From Phytophthora colocasiae (Eukaryota > Oomycota > Peronosporomycetes > Peronosporales > Peronosporaceae), in contig JAGKQI010000069.1 of NCBI GenBank assembly GCA_018806915.1, positions 682,001 to 746,000 on the forward strand: DNA of 64,000 nucleotides, written 5' to 3'. Each line of letters starts with the position of its first letter. Position 1 is the stretch's first letter. Of this stretch, positions 1 through 9,883 are shown one piece after another. Made by a program: the position numbers and the translations under genes. The notes under the pieces are model-generated. The model was not told the DNA's origin and searched no databases. It saw only the letters and a list, made by a program, of their open reading frames with translations.

Positions 1-1
1 T

Positions 2-487
2 GTGAAGGAAGGGTATGCACGTAAACTCGCTCACCTTTGGCACGGCCCGTTCCGTGTTGCAGAGAAGCTCAACGAATTCACGATCAAGCTGGAGATCGCG
101 GGATCTGATTACCATATCTTTCCAGTGGTCCATGTTTCTAAGCTAAAGCTGGTGCGGAATTTTCCGGATCGACCGCGGGTCGAGTTGACTGTGGATGAAG
201 CAGATCGGCTAGATTTCGATGAGATCCTCCCTTCCGGAGTGACAGTTGGGTCCCAGATCTGGATGCCGACGAGTACGAGGTCGAACGGATCTCGGACATG
301 CGAAGTGGGAAACGGACTCGCTACGGCCGGATCTATCGTGAATTCCTGGTGCACTGGGTCGGTTGGTGATGAACCAACTTGGGTCGACGAAGCTGATCTT
401 AACTGTGGAGCCATACTGAGCGCGTTCCTACGTGATCATGCTAACCGAAATCGGTTTGGCGTGATGCAGTCGCACGAAGAGGTGTAG
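2..487 (+). pseudogene. pol: A1 pol C-terminus (integrase tail and chromodomain), with a shifted stretch
   Basis: C-terminal 161 codons of the Gypsy polyprotein, open from the window edge. The first about 75 residues (WHGPFRV, VHVSKLKL) are the GPY/F-type integrase tail. From about 230 to 365 the frame is shifted relative to the intact A2 copy (9044-9527), so the first half of the chromodomain is replaced by unrelated residues. A second small indel near 365 restores the frame, and the last about 40 residues (PTWVDEADLNCGAIL to the stop) match A2. The product would keep its end but lack a working chromodomain core. Confidence 0.85.
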
Positions 488-861
488 ACGCAGAGAAGGC
501 GACGTGACCGGGTCACAACGCCGAGATCGCGGATGCTGATCTGGATGGCTATCTGGATCGGATGTGGAGATTTTATATTTTTCGTGGAGATTTTATATTT
601 TTCTTGTATATGCATGTGAAACCGGAGTGATTGGATGGAAGGTGTGGAGATTTCGAAGATGCCAAGTGGGATCGAAACTGTGGAGTAAGTATGGAGAAGA
701 ACGCTGGTTTTTGAAGCTGGAAAGATTACGTGGAATTGAAAAGAGGCTAGGCTGGAGTCAGGATCGCGTGGCGAAGTACCGGATCGTGATAGAGGATATG
801 TAAGCGTGCTGACCGACTCCGGGCCCAGCTGATCACCTCCGGACTGGTCGAGATCGCGGGA
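488..861. other. Convergent gap between pol and antisense gene (A1)
   Basis: Non-coding gap where pol (plus) and the antisense gene (minus) end tail to tail. It holds a 20-bp perfect tandem duplication (564-583 and 584-603) followed by an AT-rich stretch ending TGTATATGCATGTGA. The same stretch occurs at about 9610-9635 in A2, so it is conserved in the family. Position and base composition suggest 3'-end formation for one or both transcripts; this is inference. Confidence 0.5.
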
Positions 862-3446
862 TCAGGGAGTCCCAGGAGGTGTAGGTGGAGCAGGCGGGTT
901 AAACTTGTTTTCGAGCCGTGGGATCTGCCGGGACGGGTGATCTGCCGGCCGATCGCGGTAATGGTTGCGCCAAGGGTCCTCCTGATCGCATTCTGCCAAC
1001 GCAGAGATCAGATCGGTGGGCTCCGGTCGGTTCAGAGTCGGCTGGGCCAGGTTAGCCATTCGGGAGGCCGATCCGGGGTACCAGTATACCCGATCACGGA
1101 TAGTAGGGAAGTGCAGGAAGTAGGGATCGAGCAGAAGATCGATGTCCGCCCACATCGCCCTCATCATGGGCAGGAATCGTCCCAACAGCAGCCGCCAACG
1201 TTCTCCGGTACGGCTACGCCGTTGCCGACGCTCGAGGTAATACCGACGGAGATCAGGATCAGCTTCATACATCGCCTTCGTGATCTCGAGATAATGGGTC
1301 GATTCCCAGTAGGCCTGCAGGTGATCTGACTCGAAGGCGGCGTAGGCATCCGCGATCTGCCCCAGCATGGTTCCAGCACGACGATGTAGACCGAGATCGA
1401 AGGTGAGGGGGGCCGGTCGGTTGCGGAGCACCTCCCAAGGTCGGGTAGCAAGTAGGGCCTGCACGTTGGGCCCAGTGATCAGGCTAGCCAACCAACCGAC
1501 CCCGGCTCGGGAAGGGCGATTAGCCGGTGATCTCGCGGGGTAGAGGAATCCGGGAGGTAGCAGCAGCCTCTTGGACAATGTGGAGAGGATCATACCGACG
1601 ATCGCCAAAGTTCCGACGAACATCGGATCCCACGGGAAGACATCACCAGCCGCAAACTGCCGGACGTTCGCATACCCGGGAATAGACGAGCTGATCGCGA
1701 ACAGGGAGGGTGCAGCTGGGGCGTGGCGAGCCGCCGGGAGAGCCGCCACCCGGAGATCCCCACCGGGAGGGCTCCCGCCAGCTGGACTACCCCTCGGGGA
1801 CCCCTGAGGAGAAGTGATCGGAGTCTGTGGGGAACTGCCGCCCGGAGGTGTCGGCTGCGCCGGAGGCGTCGATGGAGCAGGCCCCCCTTGATCGCCGGAT
1901 GCTGGAGGAGGATTTCCATGCCGGCGGTGCCACGACAGCGATCGGAGTATCGTAGCCCGAAGAGCGTTGTCGGATCCAGCGCCAGAATCCTCCGCGTCAT
2001 CGTCATGCTCTGGATCGGGTTTACGTTTGGACCGATCCGAGCCACCCTTCTTCGGGGAAGGTGCTTCCACGGTCACTTGCGAGGTGGCCTGGGTGCGATC
2101 TGCTTCCTCCGCATCCGGCCCAGTCGGGATCGCGGGTTCAGGACCCAGATCGAAGGGGTCTGGGCTTTCCTCGTGCTTTTCTTCGAGCTCGGTCGCCTGG
2201 GCCTGGCCACCGGGTTGGTCTCCAGCGGGAACATCAGGTGGGGCCGCGTCGTGATCGGCCGGGGGAGGCTCCGTCCGCGAGGTCTTGTGCGGGGCGATGT
2301 AGCAGGAGATGGGGGCGGACTGAGAGCACGTTTGACCCCCCGTTCATCTTGAGCAGCGCGGAGCCGAGACACCATTTCGGTCAGGACGTTGGTGGTCGCC
2401 ATTACGTCACCTTCTGCCTGATCGTAGTTCTCCTGCAATGCCTGAAGACTCGCTTCTAACTCCTGCACTTCGGCATGGGTACCGATCAGATCATCCTCTA
2501 CGACAAACAGAATATGAGTGATCATGGTCAGGTGGAGGGGGATCTAGACTATATGCGCACCTAGACGAGTGGATCGTTGTCGCTCGGCGCTGAGATCCGC
2601 CTGTGCTCTGTCACGATCTGCGAACGCTTCGTCTCGTTCCACGAGTAGGCGATCCCGCTCCGAAGCGACTCGGTTCAGTTCGGAGTTAGCGTGGACGAGT
2701 TGATCGGTGGCTAGGTCACGTTCACCAGCGATACTGGTCAGGGAAGCGATCGCTCGGGCGGAGTCCGCCAAGGCTCGATCTCGCTCAGCCAGGGCCAATC
2801 GGGTGGGAGCCCCTGTCGAAGGCGTGGGGCTGGAATCCAGTTGGAGATGTGCAAGATCAGCCGAGATCCGGTTGTAGCTGGCCTTGGGAGTGATGGAGTC
2901 TTGCTTCGCCTCAGCCAGATCGCAAGCATGGATCCGGGCTTCCGCCTGGAGATCCTGGATCTCGTTGGTGGCTTGTTCCACCTCTTCGGTCAGACGATCC
3001 CTGTCCTCTGTAGCTCGATCTAGGTCTGCCTGGGCAGAGTTGAGACGCCGCGCGAACTCGTCGCGTTCCGATCGGAGCTGGTGAACCTGCATACGCAATC
3101 CATCGAGATCAGAGGCTTCCTCCGCGAGATCAGCGATCTCGCGCTCCAGACGCGCAATCTCGCCCTGCTGGTCTGCCCGGAACCGCTCCATGGCGTCGAC
3201 ATGCGCCCGAAGTTCCATGGCTTCACGACTTAGTTGATCACGTTCGCGCACCAGGCGATCCCACCCTGGACTGCCCGGCATCGGCCCAGCCTCATCGGAT
3301 GAGAGCGGGCGTGCGTGGTCTGGAGCCGGACCCGACGAACGTCGCGAGATGTCAGAATGGGGAGATGGCGGACCGTCGGGGGATCTTGGGGAATCGGGAG
3401 GTGTAGGCAAATAATCGCTCCCGGGATCACTTCCTTGCTGGCTCAT
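862..3446 (-). pseudogene. A1 antisense gene (aORF), broken copy
   Basis: Minus-strand gene starting at the ATG at 3446 (MSQQGSDPG), about 125 bp inside the LTR. It is in three pieces: 3446-2544, an in-frame TAG, then 2525-2073 in the same frame, then a frameshift near 2075 into 2076-862. The order matches the intact A2 copy: Ser/Pro-rich N-terminus, long coiled coil (repeats such as RDRLTEE, ERDEFA), acidic and Pro-rich linker, and a C-terminal domain of about 240 residues containing PWDP, QAYWESTH, LLLDPYFLHFP and DPWRNHYRDRP. No catalytic motif is recognised. It is much more diverged from A2 than pol is. The in-frame TAG could be a C-to-T change of CAG. Confidence 0.75.
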
Positions 3447-3562
3447 GGAGACTGGAAGGGATCCGTTGGTGGTGGTCGAAGTGTTGTCGGGGTGACTTGT
3501 GCCTTGGGCTGAAGATTGAGAATGAGACCTGAAGTGGACCGAGACGGACCAACTTGCAGGCT

Positions 3563-3571
3563 GGGGGCGGA
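3563..3571 (+). other. Polypurine tract of A1
   Basis: GGGGGCGGA directly before the LTR start TGTGGTGAAG. The same tract precedes LTR b at 12783-12791. It is the expected plus-strand primer site for reverse transcription. Confidence 0.7.
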
Positions 3572-5076
3572 TGTGGTGAAGCGCGAATAAGAAATCCGAG
3601 AAAAGGCAACGTCAGGCCCTAAGAGAGTCGGATCAAGCGACAGGGGCCTCTGGCGAAGCAAGATGTCAGTTGATGACCCCAGATTGCGCGAACGATGGCT
3701 GACGAATGGATCCAGATCGATGTTCGTCTGGATCTCGCCAGCGATGAATGGATGGCGTCTTGGTCAAGTGAGACTAAGTGATTGGAGAACCCGTCGTGCG
3801 GTCCCGCGTGGCGGCTCAGGGTCGGAGGAGAAAAGGGCGCCTTGCCTGAGGTCGCATGAGAAGGAGATCAAGGCGGCAGAGGGTCGGGATCGGTGTGATC
3901 TATGGTGGGCCGGTGACAACATAACCGTGAGATGCTGCCGAGGGACCTGATGGCAGTGTTAGTCGCGTGGGGAGTGGTGATCAAGTCTGGGAAGCTCAAG
4001 ACCTGGAATGTCGACGACGCAGGCACGCGAGATCAAGTATGAAGGCTGCTGATCGGGATCATTGTTCAAGACGGTGGACCAAGATCGATGACCGAGATGG
4101 TTGATCGAGATCGGCTGATCGCCAGATCGGCAGATCGAGATCGCGATCAGGGTTAGGTGAGATCAAGATCGAAGATCGGAAGGGCAGCTGTGTAGCCGGA
4201 TGTCAGGTAATCGTAGGATAGCAGATGAGGATGGGGCTAGTAGACATAGGAATAACCATAAACAGAATCGAATTTGCTCTCTAGTGCGCAAGTGGACTAC
4301 TTCAGGGACCAAGACAAGGGAAGAGGATAGCACATTGGCCTTCCCTTAGTGTTCCTACACTTCGCACACCTAGCTACAGCTAAGACCGGATCCCTGATTT
4401 GGCCGGCTTACCTTACGCTAGTGTGAGGATCTCTCAGTATCTCAACAACCCCCAAGAATCGAATTTGCTCTGGACATCACAAGTGCCTTCGTTCAAGACC
4501 GGAACTGGGAATTACATTGGCCCCGGCATCAAGAAGGTAAGGAGAAGAGATCTAGCATAGAGGTTAATTCTGGATAATACATTGGCCAGTTTTACCCTAT
4601 CTAGTGATCTATCCTTTACGTGCGAACTACGGATCGGAAGGAATTGGCTGCTTGGCCTGACGATCTCGTCGACTCTCAACCCATCAAGACACCCGCTATA
4701 GGAAGCGGCAAGCATCGTAAAGGAAGGGATCAGATCCCCAACATTGGACCTTTGGAAGAGCTGGATCGAAGACCAGGTGACCGGATCAAGGCTCGAGAAC
4801 TCGCCTGTGACCCGGATCAACCCCTCCGAGGTAGAGTGAAGTATTCCCACGCTATCTCACACCCCCTACGTCACCCAAGACATTCTTCTCGTCCCGAGAC
4901 ATCTTCAGAAGTCACCTGGAAGAGCGTAACCCGCCTACCGACGGGTACACAAGGTGAACACTACACGCAGCAAGATCACGGATCATCGGGGGACCCCCTC
5001 CGTTAGTCGGTGTCTGGGCGCAAGTGGCGATCGCGATCGGCCTCAACCAGATTTTGGCCAGATCCGCTCAACCACA
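3572..5076 (+). repeat. 3' LTR of A1 (LTR a)
   Basis: Starts TGTGGTGAAGCG after the purine tract and ends CCACA at 5076. From about 4187 onward it aligns with LTR b (12792-14089) and LTR c (54777-56104), sharing ACAGAATCGAATTTGC and GTTAGTCGGTGTCTGGGCGC. The first about 600 bp differ strongly, and this LTR is about 200 bp longer. It therefore belongs to another subfamily in U3 but shares the R/U5 part. The next base to the right is A2 pol sequence. No gene is seen in it. Confidence 0.8.
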
Positions 5077-8000
5077 TCAAGGTCACATTCATCGATCTCC
5101 AACCGGATCCCATGGATACCCCATCGATTACGATCAGTTCCGACAAGACCCCGAGTGGCGAAGCTGGGGGCGGTGAGACTGAGACGAATGAGAGCTTGCC
5201 AGATCAGGCCCCAGATCGGACAGATCGGGAATGCGAAGAAGAAATCGAGGTAAAAACAGAAAAACCAGATTTTCAAATCGAGATCGAACATGAATCCGAC
5301 GCTGACGCCGGCCCCACGGTTGAGAACACCCCGATCCTGACAGCCAAGGACGATGAACTCCCTGATCCATCAACTAACGAACCCGATCTGACATCTCCTG
5401 AAGGGATCGAGAACGCTGATCAGACCCACTTACACGAAAGTGGCGATTTTTCGGCCGAAGATCTAGCCGATAATCTCGCAGTAGTACCAGAGATCCAGAT
5501 CTCCACCACTGAAGAAGTCAGGATCGAAGATCTGCAAGTAGGAAATCCGGGATCGGCTACCCCGGAGGAGATCGAGAAACTTCGACAGATTATTTGGAAG
5601 AAGCGACATCTCCTGATCGGAAAGGGAAACGCACTTCCTCCAGCGGCCAAGGGTGTTATATGCGATATCGACGTGGGTGATGCAAAGCCGATCGCACAAC
5701 GAGTCCGAAAGGTGGCGCCACAGTTCCGCGAGAAAGTGTCGGATCTCATCAAAGGACTCCTAGCTGCTAAGATCATTCGGCCATCGACATCGCCATGGGC
5801 ATCTCCAATCGTAGTGATCATCAAGAAGAACGGCGTAGACATCCGACTATGTATCGATTATCGGCTGGTGAACGGTCTCACAAGGCTGATGATCTACCCG
5901 ATGCCTCTGATCAATGGCCTGTTAGAGGATCTTGACAAGGTTCTGTGGTATTGTTCATTAGACATGGCGAGTGGATTCTGGGTCGTATCAATGACCGATC
6001 GAGCTCGCGCGATCTCAGCCTTCATCACCCCGTTCGGCCTTTTCGAGTGGAATCGCATGCCGTTCGGGCTGAAGAACGCCCCTCAGATCTATCAACGTCT
6101 TGTGGACAATGCCCTATATGGATTTCTGAAGATCTCCCAGTCCGGAGATGTGGAAGGCTCTGCGGATGTGTTCGAATCAGGGATCCCGGAAGATCCCGGT
6201 CGTCCGTCGGTGCTAGGTCGGAGATCATACATCGACGATATCTTGATCACGGCTGGATCATGGGATCAAATGTGCGATCGGGTGGAAGGCCTATTGGAGG
6301 CCTGCGATAAGTGGAATCTCTCGATCAGTGTGGCAAAGAGCTTCTGGGGCATGGATAAGGTGGAATATCTCGGACACAAAGTGTCGATCGATGGATTGGA
6401 GGCAAACCCGAAGGACCTGAAGTCTCTGACGGATCTACCATTCCCTGGATCACTCCGATCCATGCAATCGTTCCTTGGAAGTTTGAATTACTATAGTCGG
6501 TTCATCGAGGATTATGCGATCTATGCATCGGTCCTATATGAACTACGTGAGGTGGAGTTCGCAGAACTGAAGAAGCGACCAGATCTACGAAAGATCATGG
6601 ATAGCATGGACCTGATCACTCAAGATCCCGTCGCGCTTAAGTCGGATCGGGATAGATCGCTAGATATCCCGACTCAAAGAAGCGATAGTACAACGGATCC
6701 TGACTTGGGGGCGATGTCTTCACCCTGTTCAAGCGAGATCGGAACCAACCTGGGCCTAAAGACTGGTGACGAGAGGTGGGGTAGGGCATACAGGGCGTTT
6801 ACAGCCTTGAAGACCAAGATCGCGTCGACCCCGATCCTTCGCCACTTCGACACGACGAAGTTACCCGTGGTGATCGTGTACGCTAGTGACTGGGCGATTT
6901 CCGCCGCACTAATGCAGGAACACGACCAGATCTACCACCCGGTCGCGTTTGCCAGCCGAACCTTGAAGACCAACGAGCTGAATTATAATGTTTCCGAAAA
7001 GGAGGTGTTAGCTCTACTTCGGATCTTGGATCTACACTACACCTTGTTGGTGGGACGTCGGATCAAGGTCCTAACCCGACACTCCACGCTTGCCTGGCTG
7101 TTCAAGTCCGCCGGCCTCCAAGGGCACCTAGGACAATGGTCTGCACTTCTATCCCCATGGACGCTCGAGATCACGAAGTGTACGAAGGGAGAGGATGAAA
7201 TACTGGGGGCGATCGCAGCTAATATAACGCCTAGATCGGAGATCGACGAAGCCCTGATCGCGATCGCGCCTCGAAAGGAACCAAAACGTCGAATCCAGAT
7301 GCCGATCCCTACCGTAGACCCAGATGAGGAGCTGTGGGTTATAAGTTTCGACGGATCGGCACGCGTGAAACGAGGAGGAGGCGATTTCAGCGCGATCGTG
7401 TGGAGTTTGCCAGAGTGGAAAGTGATCAAGGCTAGATCAGACTATGCGGAGAGCCTTACTGTCAATGAAGCGGAATACCGTGGACTCTTGCTAGGTCTTA
7501 GCATGATCGCACAGTTAGAACGTCGCCGTCTGGTGGTTTGCGGCGATTCGAACCTAGTGATCCGACAAGTCCGGGGCGAGATCGACTGTAAGGCACCAGG
7601 ATTGACGTTACTGAGACAGAAGGTGCTGGATCACTTGCGAAAATGGGGAGATCATGAGCTTGTCCATGTGAAGAGAGACTGGAATGGGAGCGCGGATAGC
7701 TTGGCGAGTGCCGCGCTGCAGCGAGGAAGCGGGATCGAGGTCCACGATGAGGCAGATCGGTGTGATCTGATCACCCTGAATCGGCTTAATGAGGTGTTGA
7801 TCCCTCGAGTTGAAGATCGATCTGTGAAAGTGTCGGCAGTAGCCACGCGTGCAGCCCGAGCGCGACCTGGTGCCGCTGTCCTGCGAGAGGAACTGATCCG
7901 GCAGATGCGGGTTGATCGGATCAGGCGAGCCCAGGACGAGGAGGTCTGGATCGCCGGACTAAAGAAGTACCTGGCTGGGCAGATCGCGGATCTTACCCGA

Positions 8001-9527
8001 GTCGAATCTGGATCCTACGCCAAGATCGCCTCCGAGTACGAGGTAGATGAACAGGATCTGCTGTTTTACTGCCCACCAGGGCCGAGATCAAGTGGTGATC
8101 GCGACCGCCTGATGAGACTCGTAGTTCCAGAAACGCTACAGCAGGATGTTCTCCACCACTACCATACGACTTTGGAGGGGGGACATCAGGGGATCGGACG
8201 CACTTATCAGCGGATCCGAGATCATTTCCACTGGAGGGGATTATATCGGAGCGTGCAGCGATACGTAGGCGAGTGTGTAGATTGTGAGACCGGGAAGGGG
8301 AGACCCACGATCCGGGGCGAGTCGCCGGGGAATCTGCAGGCGACATACCCATTCCAGATCATAGCGATGGATCACATACCCTCCCTACCCAGATCTAACA
8401 AAGGCAACACCGAACTACTGATCTGGGTAGATCTGTTCACGGGATATGTGATCGCGAAGGCCAGTTCCTCCCGATCAGCCCAGACCGTCGCGGAATCTTA
8501 TGAAGAATGCGTGTTCCGCAGATTTGGTGCTAGCGAGATGATCAGGCACGATCGAGAACCGGGTTTCATGTCCGACTTCTTCAGATCGTTTAATAAGATC
8601 CTGGGGCAGCGACAACGGGCGACGATGGCCTACCGACCACAGGCCAATGGGACCGCAGAACGGATGGTGCAAACGGCGACTAGGGCGATCAAGATGTATG
8701 TTCAAGATCTCGATCAGAAGGACTGGGATGAGTATGCGGAGAGACTGACGTTCGCCATTAATACGGCTCACGATCGGGTTCGGGGAGATACCCCTCACTA
8801 TTTGGTACACGGATGGGATCCGAGATCGACGTTGGAGGCAACGATCCCGATCGGATCGACCAGACGCCACGATCGCGATCCAAGACGGTGGAGGTATCGG
8901 GTTCAGAGATACTACCAGCAGTCGCGAGAGCAGGTCAACGCTAGACTACGAGAGGCGATTGCAGATCGAGCCGATCGGCACAATGAGGATGTCGATCCGC
9001 ATCAGATCGAAGCTGGATCACGAGTTTGGCTATACCTAGATCGTGTGAAGGAAGGATATGCGCGTAAACTCGCTCACCTTTGGCACGGCCCGTTCCGCGT
9101 TGCAGAAAAGATCAATGAATTCACGATCAAGCTGGAGATCACGGGATCTGATTACCATATCTTCCCAGTGGTCCACGTTTCTAAGCTAAAGCTGGTACGG
9201 GATTTTCCGGACCGACCGCGGATCGAGTTGACGGTGGATGAAGTAGATCGGCTCGATTTCGATGAGATCCTCCTTCCGGAGGACAGTTGGGTCCCAGATC
9301 TAGATGCCGACGAGTATGAGGTCGAACGGATCTCGGACATGCGAAGTGGGAAACGAACTCGCTACGGCAGGATCTATCGTGAATTCCTGGTGCACTGGGT
9401 CGGTTACGATGAGCCGACTTGGGTCGACGAAGCTGATCTTAACTGTGGAGCCATATTGAGCGCGTTCCTGCGTAATCATGCTAACCGGAATCGGTTTGGC
9501 GTGATGCAGTCACATGAAGAGGTGTAA
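5077..9527 (+). CDS. pol: A2 polyprotein, 3' part: RT, two RNase H, integrase, chromodomain
   Basis: Open through to TAA at 9527, over 1480 codons. The start is missing because A1 interrupts the gene. Order of domains: acidic linker; reverse transcriptase (VDIRLCIDYRLVNG, FGLKNAP, catalytic YIDD at about 6228-6239); a first RNase H fold (YASDWAISAAL ... VLTRHSTLAWL) in which two expected catalytic Asp are replaced (TDAS becomes VYAS, TDH becomes TRH), so probably a structural tether; a second RNase H with D (SFDGSAR), E (NEAEYRG), D (CGDSNLV) and D (GSADSLA) all present, about 7330-7740; integrase zinc finger (HHYHTT ... GHQG ... CVDC), DDE core (MDHIPS, RHDREPGF, QANGTAERM); GPY/F tail; chromodomain (YEVERI ... 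FLVHWVGYDEPTW). An extra 28 or so residues lie before YIDD compared with element C. Confidence 0.9.
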
Positions 9528-9883
9528 GGAGAGTCAGGCGAGGTGACAGGGTTGCCTCGCCGTGATCGAGGGAGCTGATGTGGAGGAGAATCCAGAATCA
9601 GAGCGAGAGTTTATATTTGTGTATATGCATGTGAGCAGGGAATTTGACGCTGAAAAATGGTGATCCGGAATGCCGAGATGGAGATGAAGGGGGATCACAT
9701 TCCCAAAAATGATGGAGTACGATGGGAACGACGGTGGGAATGGAGATTACGAGAATCACGAATGGAGATTATGAGAGTTACGAATGGAGATGGAAGAATG
9801 CAGAACGGCCCTAGATGGGGTTCCGAAATCGAACTCGGGGAGAAGCCCCGAGCCTTGCTGCAGGTGATCGAAGTTAGCACGAC
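9528..9883. other. Convergent gap between pol and antisense gene (A2)
   Basis: 356 bp without a convincing gene. It contains the conserved AT-rich stretch TTTATATTTGTGTATATG near 9610 shared with A1, then purine-rich imperfect repeats (GAATGGAGAT and variants, 9740-9795). It probably carries the 3' ends of both transcripts. Confidence 0.5.

Larger units (their letters stand above)
1..5076 (+). mobile_element. Family-A Ty3/Gypsy element A1, 3' part (left end outside window)
   Basis: The 3' end of a Chronos-like Gypsy retrotransposon: the C-terminal part of pol, a convergent intergenic gap, a broken antisense gene, a purine-rich tract and a 3' LTR. The pol part is nearly identical to the matching part of A2 (from about 9044) and A3 (from about 63760), but the antisense gene and the first part of the LTR are clearly more diverged. 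The LTR ends exactly (CACA) where A2 pol sequence begins, so A1 is best read as inserted into A2. Its 5' LTR, ORF1, gag and most of pol must lie left of the window. Confidence 0.85.

Noticed and set aside
5010..9527. A2 as a gag-less deletion derivative with a 1505-aa fused ORF
   Set aside because: The supposed deletion starts exactly at the LTR end and removes the PBS; a nested insertion of A1 explains this without coincidence. The extra N-terminal residues are LTR sequence read through and lack an ATG.
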